Shown one piece after another: positions 51,462 through 60,989 of a DNA stretch of 64,000 nucleotides. The notes under the pieces are model-generated. The model ran no database searches. It saw nothing but the letters and a program-made list of their open reading frames with translations, and was not told the origin of the DNA. The stretch is from an uncultured archaeon (lineage in GTDB: Archaea > Thermoproteota > EX4484-205 > JAAOZP01): positions 1 to 64,000 of the forward strand of contig CALIBN010000016.1 in NCBI GenBank assembly GCA_938045545.1. Direction: 5' to 3'. The first letter of the stretch is position 1. Each line of letters opens with the position of its first letter. The position numbers were made by a program, and so were the translations under genes.

Positions 51462-54080
51462 ATGGAGAAAAGGAAGGAAAGGAAGGTTGTTAAGAGAGAC
51501 GGCAGGGTCGTGGATTTCGACCCTAACAGGATTAGGAACGCTATTGCAAAGGCAATGGCGAGTGTGAAACAGTATGATGAGAAGACTTTGGAGAAGGTTG
51601 TTAACTACGTGTTAAACGTTTTAAACGGGAAGTATGAGGCCGGGGAGACTCCGCATGTCGAGGATATTCAGGATGTGGTTGAGCTTGCCCTTATGAAGTT
51701 TGATCTTTACGATGTTGCTAAAGCCTATATTCTTTACAGGAAGGAGAGGGAGAGGGTAAGGGAGGAGAAGAAGGCTCTTCTTCAGAAAAGCTTTGTGGAC
51801 GAGGTTGATAAGGAGTTTTCTGTTAACGCGATCAGGCTGCTTGTGAACCGCTACCTTCTTAAAGATGAGAACGGTAAGCTCGTCGAGTCGCCTAAACAGT
51901 TGTTTCAAAGAGTAGCCTTAACCGTTGTGATACCGGATATTCTTCACGACCCGAGGGTGTTCTCTAAGGATGGAGGATTAACGGTGTTTCCGAGAGAGGA
52001 TTTCAACGCCAGCCACTATGCGAATAAGCTTGGCCTAGGAAAGAGCGGCAACGAGTATGCTGTCACCTGGAACGAGTATCATTTGGAACGCATGAAGGCT
52101 CTTTACGACGAGCTTAATTCTCAAGGCAGGATGAAGGTTTCTTGGAGCGGTTTTCTCAGAATGCTTCTTTCAGGCGAGTTTGAAAACTATTACGAGAATT
52201 TCAGGGCCTATTATGATCTTATGGTTTCTAAGAAGTTCATGCCAAATTCACCGACGCTGTTTAACGCTGGGACTAGGCTTGGCCAGCTTTCAGCTTGCTT
52301 CGTGTTGGATGTTGAGGACAATATCGAGTCTATTATGAATGCTGCAACCCAGGCGGCCATCATCTTCAAATCCGGTGGAGGCATTGGGATAAACTATTCT
52401 AAGCTGAGGCCCGCGGGCGACATTGTCTCAAGCACCTCAGGAGTGGCGAGTGGCCCCGTTTCATTCATGAGGATAATAGACACCGTCACAGACGTGGTTA
52501 AACAGGGAGGTAGGAGAAGGGGGGCGAACATGGGGATTCTCGAGGTTAACCATCCGGATATAGAGATGTTTATAACGGCCAAGTCTGAACGGGGGAGGCT
52601 TGAAAACTTCAACATATCTGTCCTCATAAATGATGATTTCTGGGACTACTTGGAGAAGGATGTACCATATCCGCTTGCAAACCCAAGGGATAGGAGGGTT
52701 TGGAAGACTATTCGTGCCAGAGACGTTTTCTGGAAGATTGCGGAGATGGCTTGGAGAACAGGCGACCCGGGTGTCCTCTTCTTGGAAAACATCAACAGGA
52801 GAAACATAATGGCGAAAAATAAGGGTCCAATAAAGTCCACTAACCCCTGCGGAGAGGAACCCTTGTATCCCTATGAATCCTGCAACCTGGGTTCGATAAA
52901 CCTGTATGCGTTCGTGAAAAGAAGTAGAGAAGAAGCTGTCTTCGACTGGGAGGAGTTTAGCCGAGTAGTTGGGATCGCCCTCAGGTTTCTAGACAACGTG
53001 ATAGATGTGAACAAGCTTCCTTTAAACGAGATAGAGCGTGCGACTAAGCTTACGAGGAAGGTTGGCCTAGGTGTCATGGGCTTGGCCGACTTACTTTTCG
53101 CCCTGAGAATACCTTACAACAGCGAGGAGGGCTTCAGGCTGATGGGCAGAATAGCGGAACACTTGACTTTCTACGCTATGAAGGAGTCTTGCATGCTTTC
53201 TAAGGAGCGCGGCGCCTTCCCGCTGTATGCTGAATCATCTTACCCTGACGGCGAGATGCCGATTGAAGGCTACTATCATAAGGACTGGCAGACTCTCCCC
53301 TGGAGCGACCTGCAGCAGGAGATAACAAGGTTTGGAATAAGGAATGCGGAGGTGACCACCATCGCTCCAACCGGCTCTATTTCCATGCTGGTTGACGTTT
53401 CCTCTGGGATAGAGCCCCAGTTTGCCCTAATATATGAGAAGAGGGTTAGCGTAGGAACATTCTATTACGTGGATGTTGAGTTTGAGAAAGCACTTAGGGA
53501 AAATGGTCTTTACGACGAGAAGACGCTTAAGCTGATTTCAGACAACGGCGGTTCGCTCGTGGGCCTCGACTTACCCGAGGAGCTACGCCGCGTGTTCCTA
53601 ACCGCATACGATATACCCTGGTGGGACCATGTGAGGGCTCAGGCAGAGTTCACGAAATGGATTTGCGCCGCGGTCAGTAAAACCATAAACATGCCGAACT
53701 GGGTTACTGTAGAGGATGTTCAGAAGGCTTTCACTCTGGCACGTGCAATGAGAGTAAAGGGAGTCACCATTTACCGTGACGGCTCCCTCCCGTATCAGGT
53801 CTTAGTCACACCTTCCTCGAAACTAGGAAAGTATGCGAAGATCGTGGACAACTCGACTATTGAAATCGCAAGGACCCTGGGAGTCGAAATAAAAGATTTC
53901 GGAGAAGAATCGGAAGGCAAGACATCAAAAACGGCAGCCGCCTCGGAGAAACCTGTTCTAATTCTTAACGAGAATAATAAGTCTGACCAATGTCCGAGCT
54001 GTGGCAGTAAAAGGCTCATCATGGAGGGCGGGTGCCTAACCTGCATCGACTGCGGTTGGAGCGTATGCCCCATTTCCTAG
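51462..54080 (+). CDS. nrdJ: Adenosylcobalamin-dependent (class II) ribonucleotide reductase
   Basis: N-terminal ATP-cone, 'NSPTLFNAGTRLGQLSACFVL', 'NPCGEEPLYPYESCNLGSINL', C-terminal zinc ribbon. Confidence 0.95.
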   Translation: MEKRKERKVVKRDGRVVDFDPNRIRNAIAKAMASVKQYDEKTLEKVVNYVLNVLNGKYEAGETPHVEDIQDVVELALMKFDLYDVAKAYILYRKERERVREEKKALLQKSFVDEVDKEFSVNAIRLLVNRYLLKDENGKLVESPKQLFQRVALTVVIPDILHDPRVFSKDGGLTVFPREDFNASHYANKLGLGKSGNEYAVTWNEYHLERMKALYDELNSQGRMKVSWSGFLRMLLSGEFENYYENFRAYYDLMVSKKFMPNSPTLFNAGTRLGQLSACFVLDVEDNIESIMNAATQAAIIFKSGGGIGINYSKLRPAGDIVSSTSGVASGPVSFMRIIDTVTDVVKQGGRRRGANMGILEVNHPDIEMFITAKSERGRLENFNISVLINDDFWDYLEKDVPYPLANPRDRRVWKTIRARDVFWKIAEMAWRTGDPGVLFLENINRRNIMAKNKGPIKSTNPCGEEPLYPYESCNLGSINLYAFVKRSREEAVFDWEEFSRVVGIALRFLDNVIDVNKLPLNEIERATKLTRKVGLGVMGLADLLFALRIPYNSEEGFRLMGRIAEHLTFYAMKESCMLSKERGAFPLYAESSYPDGEMPIEGYYHKDWQTLPWSDLQQEITRFGIRNAEVTTIAPTGSISMLVDVSSGIEPQFALIYEKRVSVGTFYYVDVEFEKALRENGLYDEKTLKLISDNGGSLVGLDLPEELRRVFLTAYDIPWWDHVRAQAEFTKWICAAVSKTINMPNWVTVEDVQKAFTLARAMRVKGVTIYRDGSLPYQVLVTPSSKLGKYAKIVDNSTIEIARTLGVEIKDFGEESEGKTSKTAAASEKPVLILNENNKSDQCPSCGSKRLIMEGGCLTCIDCGWSVCPIS

Positions 54081-54094
54081 AGGAGGCGTGACCC

Positions 54095-54604
54095 TTGGGT
54101 AAAGTATTCCTCTATACTGGAACAGGAGCGGGTAAGACGACTAACGCGATAGGTTTAGCCGTCAGGGCAGTCGGCCACGGTTTGAAAGCCGTGATAATAC
54201 AGTTTATGAAGGGATGGAGGAACACCGGAGAATACTTGATAGCTGAACGCTTACAGCCCGAGTATGAGATTCATCTGGCTGGAAGAGAAGAGTGGGTGGA
54301 CCTTAAAAACCCGTCTGAGGAGGACAAGAAGATGGCTGGAAAAGGCATTAACCTAGCTAGGGAAAAACTAAAGGAGAAGCCGGCTCTCCTAGTGTTAGAC
54401 GAGATAGGCCTAGCCGCCTTTATAGGCTTAGTTTCTGTCGAAGACGTTTTAAAGCTGTTAGACGAAGTGCCTGAGGAAACAGACGTGGTTTTAACAGGCA
54501 GGTACGTGCCCCCTGAGCTCGTCAACAGGGCTGACTTCGTGAATCTGGTGGTGGAGGTTAAGAGCCCGAGAGAACTCTACACTAAAATAGGCATAACACA
54601 TTAA
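54095..54604 (+). CDS. cobA: Cob(I)alamin/cob(I)yrinic acid a,c-diamide adenosyltransferase, CobA/CobO type
   Basis: 'GKVFLYTGTGAGKTTNAIGLAVRAVGHGLKAVIIQFMKG', 'LLVLDEIGLA', 'LTGRYVPPELVNRAD'. Confidence 0.9.
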   Translation: MGKVFLYTGTGAGKTTNAIGLAVRAVGHGLKAVIIQFMKGWRNTGEYLIAERLQPEYEIHLAGREEWVDLKNPSEEDKKMAGKGINLAREKLKEKPALLVLDEIGLAAFIGLVSVEDVLKLLDEVPEETDVVLTGRYVPPELVNRADFVNLVVEVKSPRELYTKIGITH

Positions 54605-55383
54605 ACACTGTTCTCCAGACTCGATGAATTAAAGCTACTTGCATACTCCAGAGCCCCCTTTAAGGCTTTGCAGTTAATATTTTTAAAATCGCCAAACTCG
54701 TTTTGCAAAAGTGTTCCACTTATTAGCAGGAATAGGGTGTTCTCCACATCGAGCCGCCGGTTAAAGGCTTTTGAAAACTACCAAATACAGAAGGTTAAAT
54801 AGCTTAGACGGTTGAATGAGAGTGGTTGGCTCGCAACAATCGTGTTTCCCAAGAAATTCTTCATCCGTAATGGATCTTTTAATCGTTTCAACTTATGGTT
54901 TTTGAAAACGGCCTGATTTCAAGCTACTAACCTGAAAAATCCTGTTGAATCTGATGATCTCTCAGATTTAGCGTTGCTTGAAAATAGGGTGCAGGGTTGC
55001 TTTAAAAATAAATATTCTGATGTTGAGCATTTTACAAATTAACTGCTCCATGGTAAAAATGTTTTCTGAAAACAGCTCATCCCAGTGTAGCCATCGTCAA
55101 TCAAGCTCGATTCACAGCCTGTTTCACAAACAACTTTTATTCTTTAAAGAAACTCGTAGCTGCATGATTTTCTCCGGGAGTAGCCAGAAGCATCGCCGTT
55201 AATAAAGACGAGAAGAGAGGAATATCGTTTTTACAGGAGAATGATAGCCGTAAGAATCCGTGTTCCCTTAAAAAAGAAAAAGCTTTTTGAATCGTCGAAC
55301 ATAGGAAAGAAGGGCCACTTTTTAAACGGCAAAATAGATTTAATTATAGGATAAAATTTATATTTTACCATTTTTCAATCCTG

Positions 55384-56466
55384 TTGGAAACGAAGAGCAC
55401 TTACTACGTGTTAGTTGAGGAGGAAGAGCCCATTACGATAGGTGTTGAAATAGAATTCTATACTATTTTAAATAGCGAGGGAAAAATATCGAGACGCGTT
55501 ATTATCCCGGATGTAAAGCCTTCAAAGACAGGAGAAAGGTTTACCGTTGACAAGAGCATAGGCACGGAATATGTTTCCAAGCCCTTTGAAAACGTGAGAG
55601 AAGCCTTGCAAACCATAAGCGCTGGACTCGAGAAGTATGCTGATTCACCCATAGCTGACAACGTTCTTCCACTGCCAGTAGGAGGATGGAACGACAGGTT
55701 TGCAGGCACCCATTTCCACCTGGGTTTTAAGGATAGGGGCTTAAGCAGAGAAGAAGCTGGAAGCCTGGCAAGCTACATTCACGATCATATTCCTTTTATC
55801 ATAGCGGTTTCCGCCAACTCGCCTGTCTGGAGGAGAAGAATAACACCATACTCGTCTAACAGGCTGCTGCGCGGCGGCGGTAAATACTGCATCCCTGTTG
55901 CCAAAGGAGAGTTAAACCAGAATCATTACAGGGAGATGAATTTCAACCCTGAGAATAAGCATAAACCTTCAACGCTTGAACTCAGAGTTTGCGACAGCAA
56001 TATTCCACCTTATGTTTGCACCGTCATGACTATACTCAGGATCCTGGCTTTAGCTTGGAGAAATGGTAGAGATCCTTGCAACGAGTTGACGCATGAAGCA
56101 TACCTTGAAACAAGGGCTGAGGCTGCGCGGAGAGGCGCCGCTGCGAAGCTCTATTGGAATGGAAACCATGTTACTGTAGGCGAATATTTAACACTTCTAC
56201 TCGACAATTACTGTGAAGAAGCCGGCATGCTGGACATTCCCAAGGATGTCGTCGAAGTCTTTAACCTTCTTGAAGCAAAGTTGAATAACGCGGAGGCTCT
56301 TAGACATACCGCGGTAAAACTGCAGAGGAGATTCGGGGGAAACTGGGAGGGAAAAATGGCTTTTAAACTGGCTTCCGCTTTGAAAACCCTGTTGAAAGGG
56401 GGGTCGCTTAGAGACTATCACGAGGCGCTTGGGCTAAGGGTCTCAAGCTGGTTTAAAAACGCATAG
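55384..56466 (+). CDS. GCS2/amidoligase-like carboxylate-amine ligase
   Basis: 'TIGVEIEFYTILNSEG', 'AGTHFHLGF', 'STLELRVCDSN'. Confidence 0.6.
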   Translation: METKSTYYVLVEEEEPITIGVEIEFYTILNSEGKISRRVIIPDVKPSKTGERFTVDKSIGTEYVSKPFENVREALQTISAGLEKYADSPIADNVLPLPVGGWNDRFAGTHFHLGFKDRGLSREEAGSLASYIHDHIPFIIAVSANSPVWRRRITPYSSNRLLRGGGKYCIPVAKGELNQNHYREMNFNPENKHKPSTLELRVCDSNIPPYVCTVMTILRILALAWRNGRDPCNELTHEAYLETRAEAARRGAAAKLYWNGNHVTVGEYLTLLLDNYCEEAGMLDIPKDVVEVFNLLEAKLNNAEALRHTAVKLQRRFGGNWEGKMAFKLASALKTLLKGGSLRDYHEALGLRVSSWFKNA

Positions 56467-56512
56467 ATTTATCAGCCCGAGGAGCATTTTTAAAACGGAA
56501 TCCGAGGAGGAA

Positions 56513-58120
56513 ATGAAGGAAAGCGGGGAGACATTATTCGTCGAACTCGCCAAGCTTTGCGAGAAGCTTTCCGAGACAACGAGGAGGCTTGAGAAGATTA
56601 GGATGATAGGAGAGTTTCTGAAGGGTTTGAGAAGGGAGGAGATAAGCCCGGCTGTTCTGCTGATAGTCGGAGAAATATTTCCGGAAGCTTCTTCCAAGAC
56701 CCTTGAAATAGGATACGCTACGATAAGCAAGATCATCGAATCTCCCTCTCAGACTCCCCTCTTCCAGAAGCCTCTGACAATCCTGAACGTTGCAGAATAT
56801 TTTGAAAAGATTGCGAAAGCCACCGGCTCAGGGTCGAGGGAGAACAAGGAGCTCGTCTTAAGATCCATGCTTGAGAGAGCCTCTGAGCTTGAAGCCAAAT
56901 ATATTGTTAAGAATATTTTTGGAGAAATGCAGCATGGAGTTGGAGAGGGAGTTATGCTCGAGGCTATTGCAAGAGCCTCAGGAACTAGTCTGGACCTCGT
57001 AAGGAGGGCTCTCATGTTCTCGGGCAACCTGGGAAAGGTCGCCGAGGCAGCTTTAACCTCTGGCGAAGAAGGCTTGAAAAGAATAGGCCTAACCCTCTTT
57101 AATCCGGTGAAGCCCATGCTTGCACAGATGGTCTACAGCGTGGAAGAGGTCTTCAAGTATCACGAGAAAGCTGCTTTCGAATACAAGTTCGACGGAGCTC
57201 GCGTACAGATTCATAAGAAGAACAGTATGATTAGGATTTTCAGCAGGCGTTTGACAGACGTTACTGTCAGCATACCTGAAATAGTTGATGAGGCTATAAA
57301 CGGGGTTAATGCTGAGGAGGCGATACTCGACGGAGAGGTTATAGCTGTCGGTTTAAACGGCAGACCACTCCCCTTCCAGGATTTGATGAGAAGGTTCACT
57401 AAAGTTAAGAATATTGAAGAAGAGATGAAAAGAATACCTCTTAAACTGTATCTTTTCGACTTGATCTACTTGAACGGTAGGCAGCTGATAGATGAACCCT
57501 ACTCGCAGAGATGGAGCATGCTTGAACAGGTTGGGAGAAACATGAACCTCGCCCCGAGAATAGTGACTTCAAGCATCAGTGAAGCCAAGGAGTTTTTGAA
57601 GAAAGCTTTAGAAGAAGGCCACGAAGGAGTTGTCGCCAAGGCTCTCAACAGTCCTTACGTGCCAGGAACCAGGGGGAGGCTCTGGCTTAAACTGAAGACA
57701 GCTGATTACCTTGACCTAGTCATTATCGGTGCCCAATGGGGCTACGGGAGGAGGACAGGCTGGTTAAGCGACTATTTCCTAGCGGCGCTGAACGAGGAAA
57801 CTGGGGGCTACGAGATAGTGGGCAAGACCTTCAAAGGCTTGACTGACGAGGAATTCGAGGAAATGACCAGAAGGCTGCTGAAGCTCAAGGTAAGAGAGGA
57901 GGATAATACTGTCTGGGTAAAGCCGGAGATAGTTGTTGAGGTAGCATACAGTGAAATCCAGAGGAGCCCAAGGTACAAGTCTGGGTTCGCACTGAGGTTT
58001 GCGAGAATAACTCGAATAAGGAGTGATAAGGCTCCGTCTGAGGCAGATACTTTAAAAAGGGTTAGAGAGCTCTACGAGGGTCAGAAGAAGAGAAAAGGAG
58101 CTCTGGAGCAAGAATATTAA
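56513..58120 (+). CDS. lig: ATP-dependent DNA ligase
   Basis: 'EYKFDGARVQIHKK', 'LDGEVIAV', 'EGVVAKALNSPYVPGTRGRLWLKLK'. Confidence 0.96.
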   Translation: MKESGETLFVELAKLCEKLSETTRRLEKIRMIGEFLKGLRREEISPAVLLIVGEIFPEASSKTLEIGYATISKIIESPSQTPLFQKPLTILNVAEYFEKIAKATGSGSRENKELVLRSMLERASELEAKYIVKNIFGEMQHGVGEGVMLEAIARASGTSLDLVRRALMFSGNLGKVAEAALTSGEEGLKRIGLTLFNPVKPMLAQMVYSVEEVFKYHEKAAFEYKFDGARVQIHKKNSMIRIFSRRLTDVTVSIPEIVDEAINGVNAEEAILDGEVIAVGLNGRPLPFQDLMRRFTKVKNIEEEMKRIPLKLYLFDLIYLNGRQLIDEPYSQRWSMLEQVGRNMNLAPRIVTSSISEAKEFLKKALEEGHEGVVAKALNSPYVPGTRGRLWLKLKTADYLDLVIIGAQWGYGRRTGWLSDYFLAALNEETGGYEIVGKTFKGLTDEEFEEMTRRLLKLKVREEDNTVWVKPEIVVEVAYSEIQRSPRYKSGFALRFARITRIRSDKAPSEADTLKRVRELYEGQKKRKGALEQEY

Positions 58121-58150
58121 TAAACGGGTAATTGAAAGGTTTGCATTACA

Positions 58151-59041
58151 TTGGATGTTGCCGTTAAAGAAAGCCGGGATCCAGATAAGGTCGCCAGGCT
58201 GTTCGAGCAGCATAAGGACAGCCCGTTCACATACTTAACAAATATTCCGCTTGTGAAGATGCTGAGCCAACTGGAATCATTCAAAATATTTGTGGCGGAG
58301 GTTGATGGCGAAACAGTCGGTTGTATTCACTCCTTAAGCTACATTTATGACTGTGGGTATGTCGGGGGGCTTCTAGTCCACAAAGATTTCAGGAGGAAAG
58401 GAATTGGAAGTAGCCTGCTGGATGCAGCCTTAAACAGTTTGAACACGAGGTATGTTTACCTCTTCGTCGAGGAGAAGAATACTGCGGCGGTAAGGCTCGT
58501 TGAAAAAACAGGTTTTAAAAGAATCTATAAAGGGCGCCGATATATTGTTTCAACCCAGCTGGATGAGGCTTCAGGAGGCCTGAGAATAACTAATGATGTT
58601 GACTGGGCCTCTTTGAAGAGGAGCATCGGCTTCAAGGAGAGGAACGGGGCTGTTAACCTTGGCTACTATCCTGTTAAGATGAGGGAGAAAGCATTCGAAG
58701 ACCTAAGAGCTAGCAACAGGATCATAAGATGCGGCGGTGTTATAGCGATCGTTGAGAATTCTTACGGATTGACTATTGGAGACCATCTTTACGCTTTTAA
58801 CGATCACATCGTCAGGAGCCTGCGATGCGTCGACACGTCGAGAAGAATTGTCGAAGTAAACCCCTTCTACACGAAGCCTAGATTATCAGACTTGATTAAT
58901 ATGGTGAACTATTTAGTATCGCTGGGAGAAGTACACGTTAAGACTTATGATGGAGACCCTGTGGCCAGTAGACTTCCTTTAACAGGAAGAATAGGGGCAT
59001 TGACGATGGAATATGAAAAACGGGGGTTTAATATGTTTTAA
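58151..59041 (+). CDS. GNAT-family N-acetyltransferase
   Basis: 'GGLLVHKDFRRKGIGSSLLDAALNSL'. Confidence 0.85.
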   Translation: MDVAVKESRDPDKVARLFEQHKDSPFTYLTNIPLVKMLSQLESFKIFVAEVDGETVGCIHSLSYIYDCGYVGGLLVHKDFRRKGIGSSLLDAALNSLNTRYVYLFVEEKNTAAVRLVEKTGFKRIYKGRRYIVSTQLDEASGGLRITNDVDWASLKRSIGFKERNGAVNLGYYPVKMREKAFEDLRASNRIIRCGGVIAIVENSYGLTIGDHLYAFNDHIVRSLRCVDTSRRIVEVNPFYTKPRLSDLINMVNYLVSLGEVHVKTYDGDPVASRLPLTGRIGALTMEYEKRGFNMF

Positions 59042-59054
59042 GAGAAATGTTGAA

Positions 59055-60029
59055 CTATTTTTCCTGTCTCTTTGTGAACACCATGTATGAGGCCACTAGG
59101 AAAACTATTGGGAAAACAATGAGCACTATGATGTCTATCAAGCGTGTTGAAAGCACCGTAGGGATGCTGGCTATCGTTCTCTCCCTCTGCCCGAATCCAA
59201 GAGGCCCTGCAGCAAAGCCGAAAAGCGAATCGGTGATCTGTGTATAATGATAGTTTATTGAAAAAGCCTGTATTATGCTTGAAATCTCCGCCGCCTTCCT
59301 CATGTAGCTTAAGTACTCCTCCAATTCTGAAGCCGGGACTCCTGGGGATGTGAAGTTTCCAAATCCCCTTCGCGTCCTATTGAAAACAGCAATGGCTCTA
59401 GTGGGGGGAGGACCCAAGACCGCGATTGTGACGAAGCTACTTATTATAGATAGTATGAACGCGAAGAAAATCCAAATGCCTATACTGATTATTAGTGAGT
59501 GGCTCGACTTGTTTGAGAATGTTGAAATGAAGAGCGAGAAAGCATAGTATGCAAACGATAGAACTATTGAGAAAACGATGAAGATGCAGATCCTCGCAAC
59601 ATCGTCAAGCGTTACAGCAACCTTATGCAACAGTATTGAGACCGATACGGATGCTAATGAGGACACTGCTATGGTTAAGCCTATTACGGCGAGCGCCGAT
59701 ATTATCTTGCCGTTGACCACATCCTCCCTATATATTGGTCTTGAAAGCAGAATCCTAAGGGTTCCACGTTCCCTTTCTCCTGATATAGCGTCAAAGGCTA
59801 ATGCTATGCCAAGCAGCGGAGCCATATATGCCATTGTTGAAGCTATTGTTGAAGCTATCTGAGCCATCGGCCTCACTGCTTGCTGACCCCCAATCATGAA
59901 GCTAAAGGACGTTGAATACGTGCTGGCTATTGAAAACAGTAGAAATATTCCTGCTATCAGCCAAAGCCTTTTACTGGTTATAGTGTCGGTAAATTCTTTA
60001 CGCGCAATTGAGAAAGCGTTTTTCATCAT
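59055..60029 (-). CDS. ABC-2 type transporter permease
   Basis: 'ARKEFTDTITSKRLWLIAG' and 'SGERERGTLRILLSRPIYREDVVNGKI'. Confidence 0.88.
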   Translation of the reverse strand: MMKNAFSIARKEFTDTITSKRLWLIAGIFLLFSIASTYSTSFSFMIGGQQAVRPMAQIASTIASTMAYMAPLLGIALAFDAISGERERGTLRILLSRPIYREDVVNGKIISALAVIGLTIAVSSLASVSVSILLHKVAVTLDDVARICIFIVFSIVLSFAYYAFSLFISTFSNKSSHSLIISIGIWIFFAFILSIISSFVTIAVLGPPPTRAIAVFNRTRRGFGNFTSPGVPASELEEYLSYMRKAAEISSIIQAFSINYHYTQITDSLFGFAAGPLGFGQRERTIASIPTVLSTRLIDIIVLIVFPIVFLVASYMVFTKRQEK

Positions 60030-60032
60030 CCT

Positions 60033-60989
60033 TCATCCCCCTTCCTGATAGAACCGGTATATCTCCTCCCAAGATGGCTCTACGGGTGTCAAGGATTCAA
60101 CAAGATCCTTATACGGGCTTTTCGTTATCAACGAGAAAAGGCTGCTTCCCATATCATTCTTTGACAAAATGGTTACGCGGTTATCGCTCTGTGTTATCTC
60201 CACCACGCTAGGCATGGACCTTATTTCCTGCAACGGTATCTCGCTACCAGGTTTAACGCGAATCTCGTAGCGAAAACCCTTCTCCTTCCTGACTGACTGG
60301 TATAATTCATCCACGCTTCCCTGCACCAGTAGTCTTCCTTCACGTATTATTGCAGCATGAGTGCATATCATGCCTACTTCATACAAGAGGTGTGTAGACA
60401 GCATGACCGTCTTCCCCTCTCTGTTCATTCTTCTAACCAGGTTTCTGAATTCAGCAGCCCCCTCCGGGTCTATCCCAACCGTCGGCTCGTCGAATATTAG
60501 AAGCTCAGGATCCTTCAGCAAGGCTTGAGCTATCCCCAGCCTCTGCCTCATGCCGCGTGAGAATGTTGAAACCTTAGCGTCAGCCCTATCTTTTAAGCCG
60601 ACTGTTTCAAGCGCTCTTAATGCTCTCTTCTTCCTCTGATCAGAAGGAATTCCGTCGAGAGTGGCAAGAAAAGTCAGGTTCTCAAGGGCAGTCATATGAT
60701 CGTAGAAGCCGAAGCCTTCTGGAAGCAAGCCGACCCTCCTCCTTATTTCAACAGAGTGTTTAGTAGCGTCGAAGCCCAGCACCCTAGCGCTTCCACTCGT
60801 CGGCAACAATAATCCGACTAGGATTGAGATTAAAGTTGTCTTCCCAGACCCGTTGGGACCGAAGAGCCCGAAGACGCTTGCCTTAGGGACCTTCATATCG
60901 ATGCTGTTGAGCGCCTTCACCATAGACTTTCCGTTTCCGTAAATCTTAACCAGTTTCTCAGTCTCTATGGCTAGACTCATAGTTTTCAC
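60033..60989 (-). CDS. ABC transporter ATP-binding protein
   Basis: 'GLFGPNGSGKTTLISILVGLL', 'FSRGMRQRLGIAQALLKDPELLIFDEPTVGID'. Confidence 0.95.
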   Translation of the reverse strand: MKTMSLAIETEKLVKIYGNGKSMVKALNSIDMKVPKASVFGLFGPNGSGKTTLISILVGLLLPTSGSARVLGFDATKHSVEIRRRVGLLPEGFGFYDHMTALENLTFLATLDGIPSDQRKKRALRALETVGLKDRADAKVSTFSRGMRQRLGIAQALLKDPELLIFDEPTVGIDPEGAAEFRNLVRRMNREGKTVMLSTHLLYEVGMICTHAAIIREGRLLVQGSVDELYQSVRKEKGFRYEIRVKPGSEIPLQEIRSMPSVVEITQSDNRVTILSKNDMGSSLFSLITKSPYKDLVESLTPVEPSWEEIYRFYQEGG

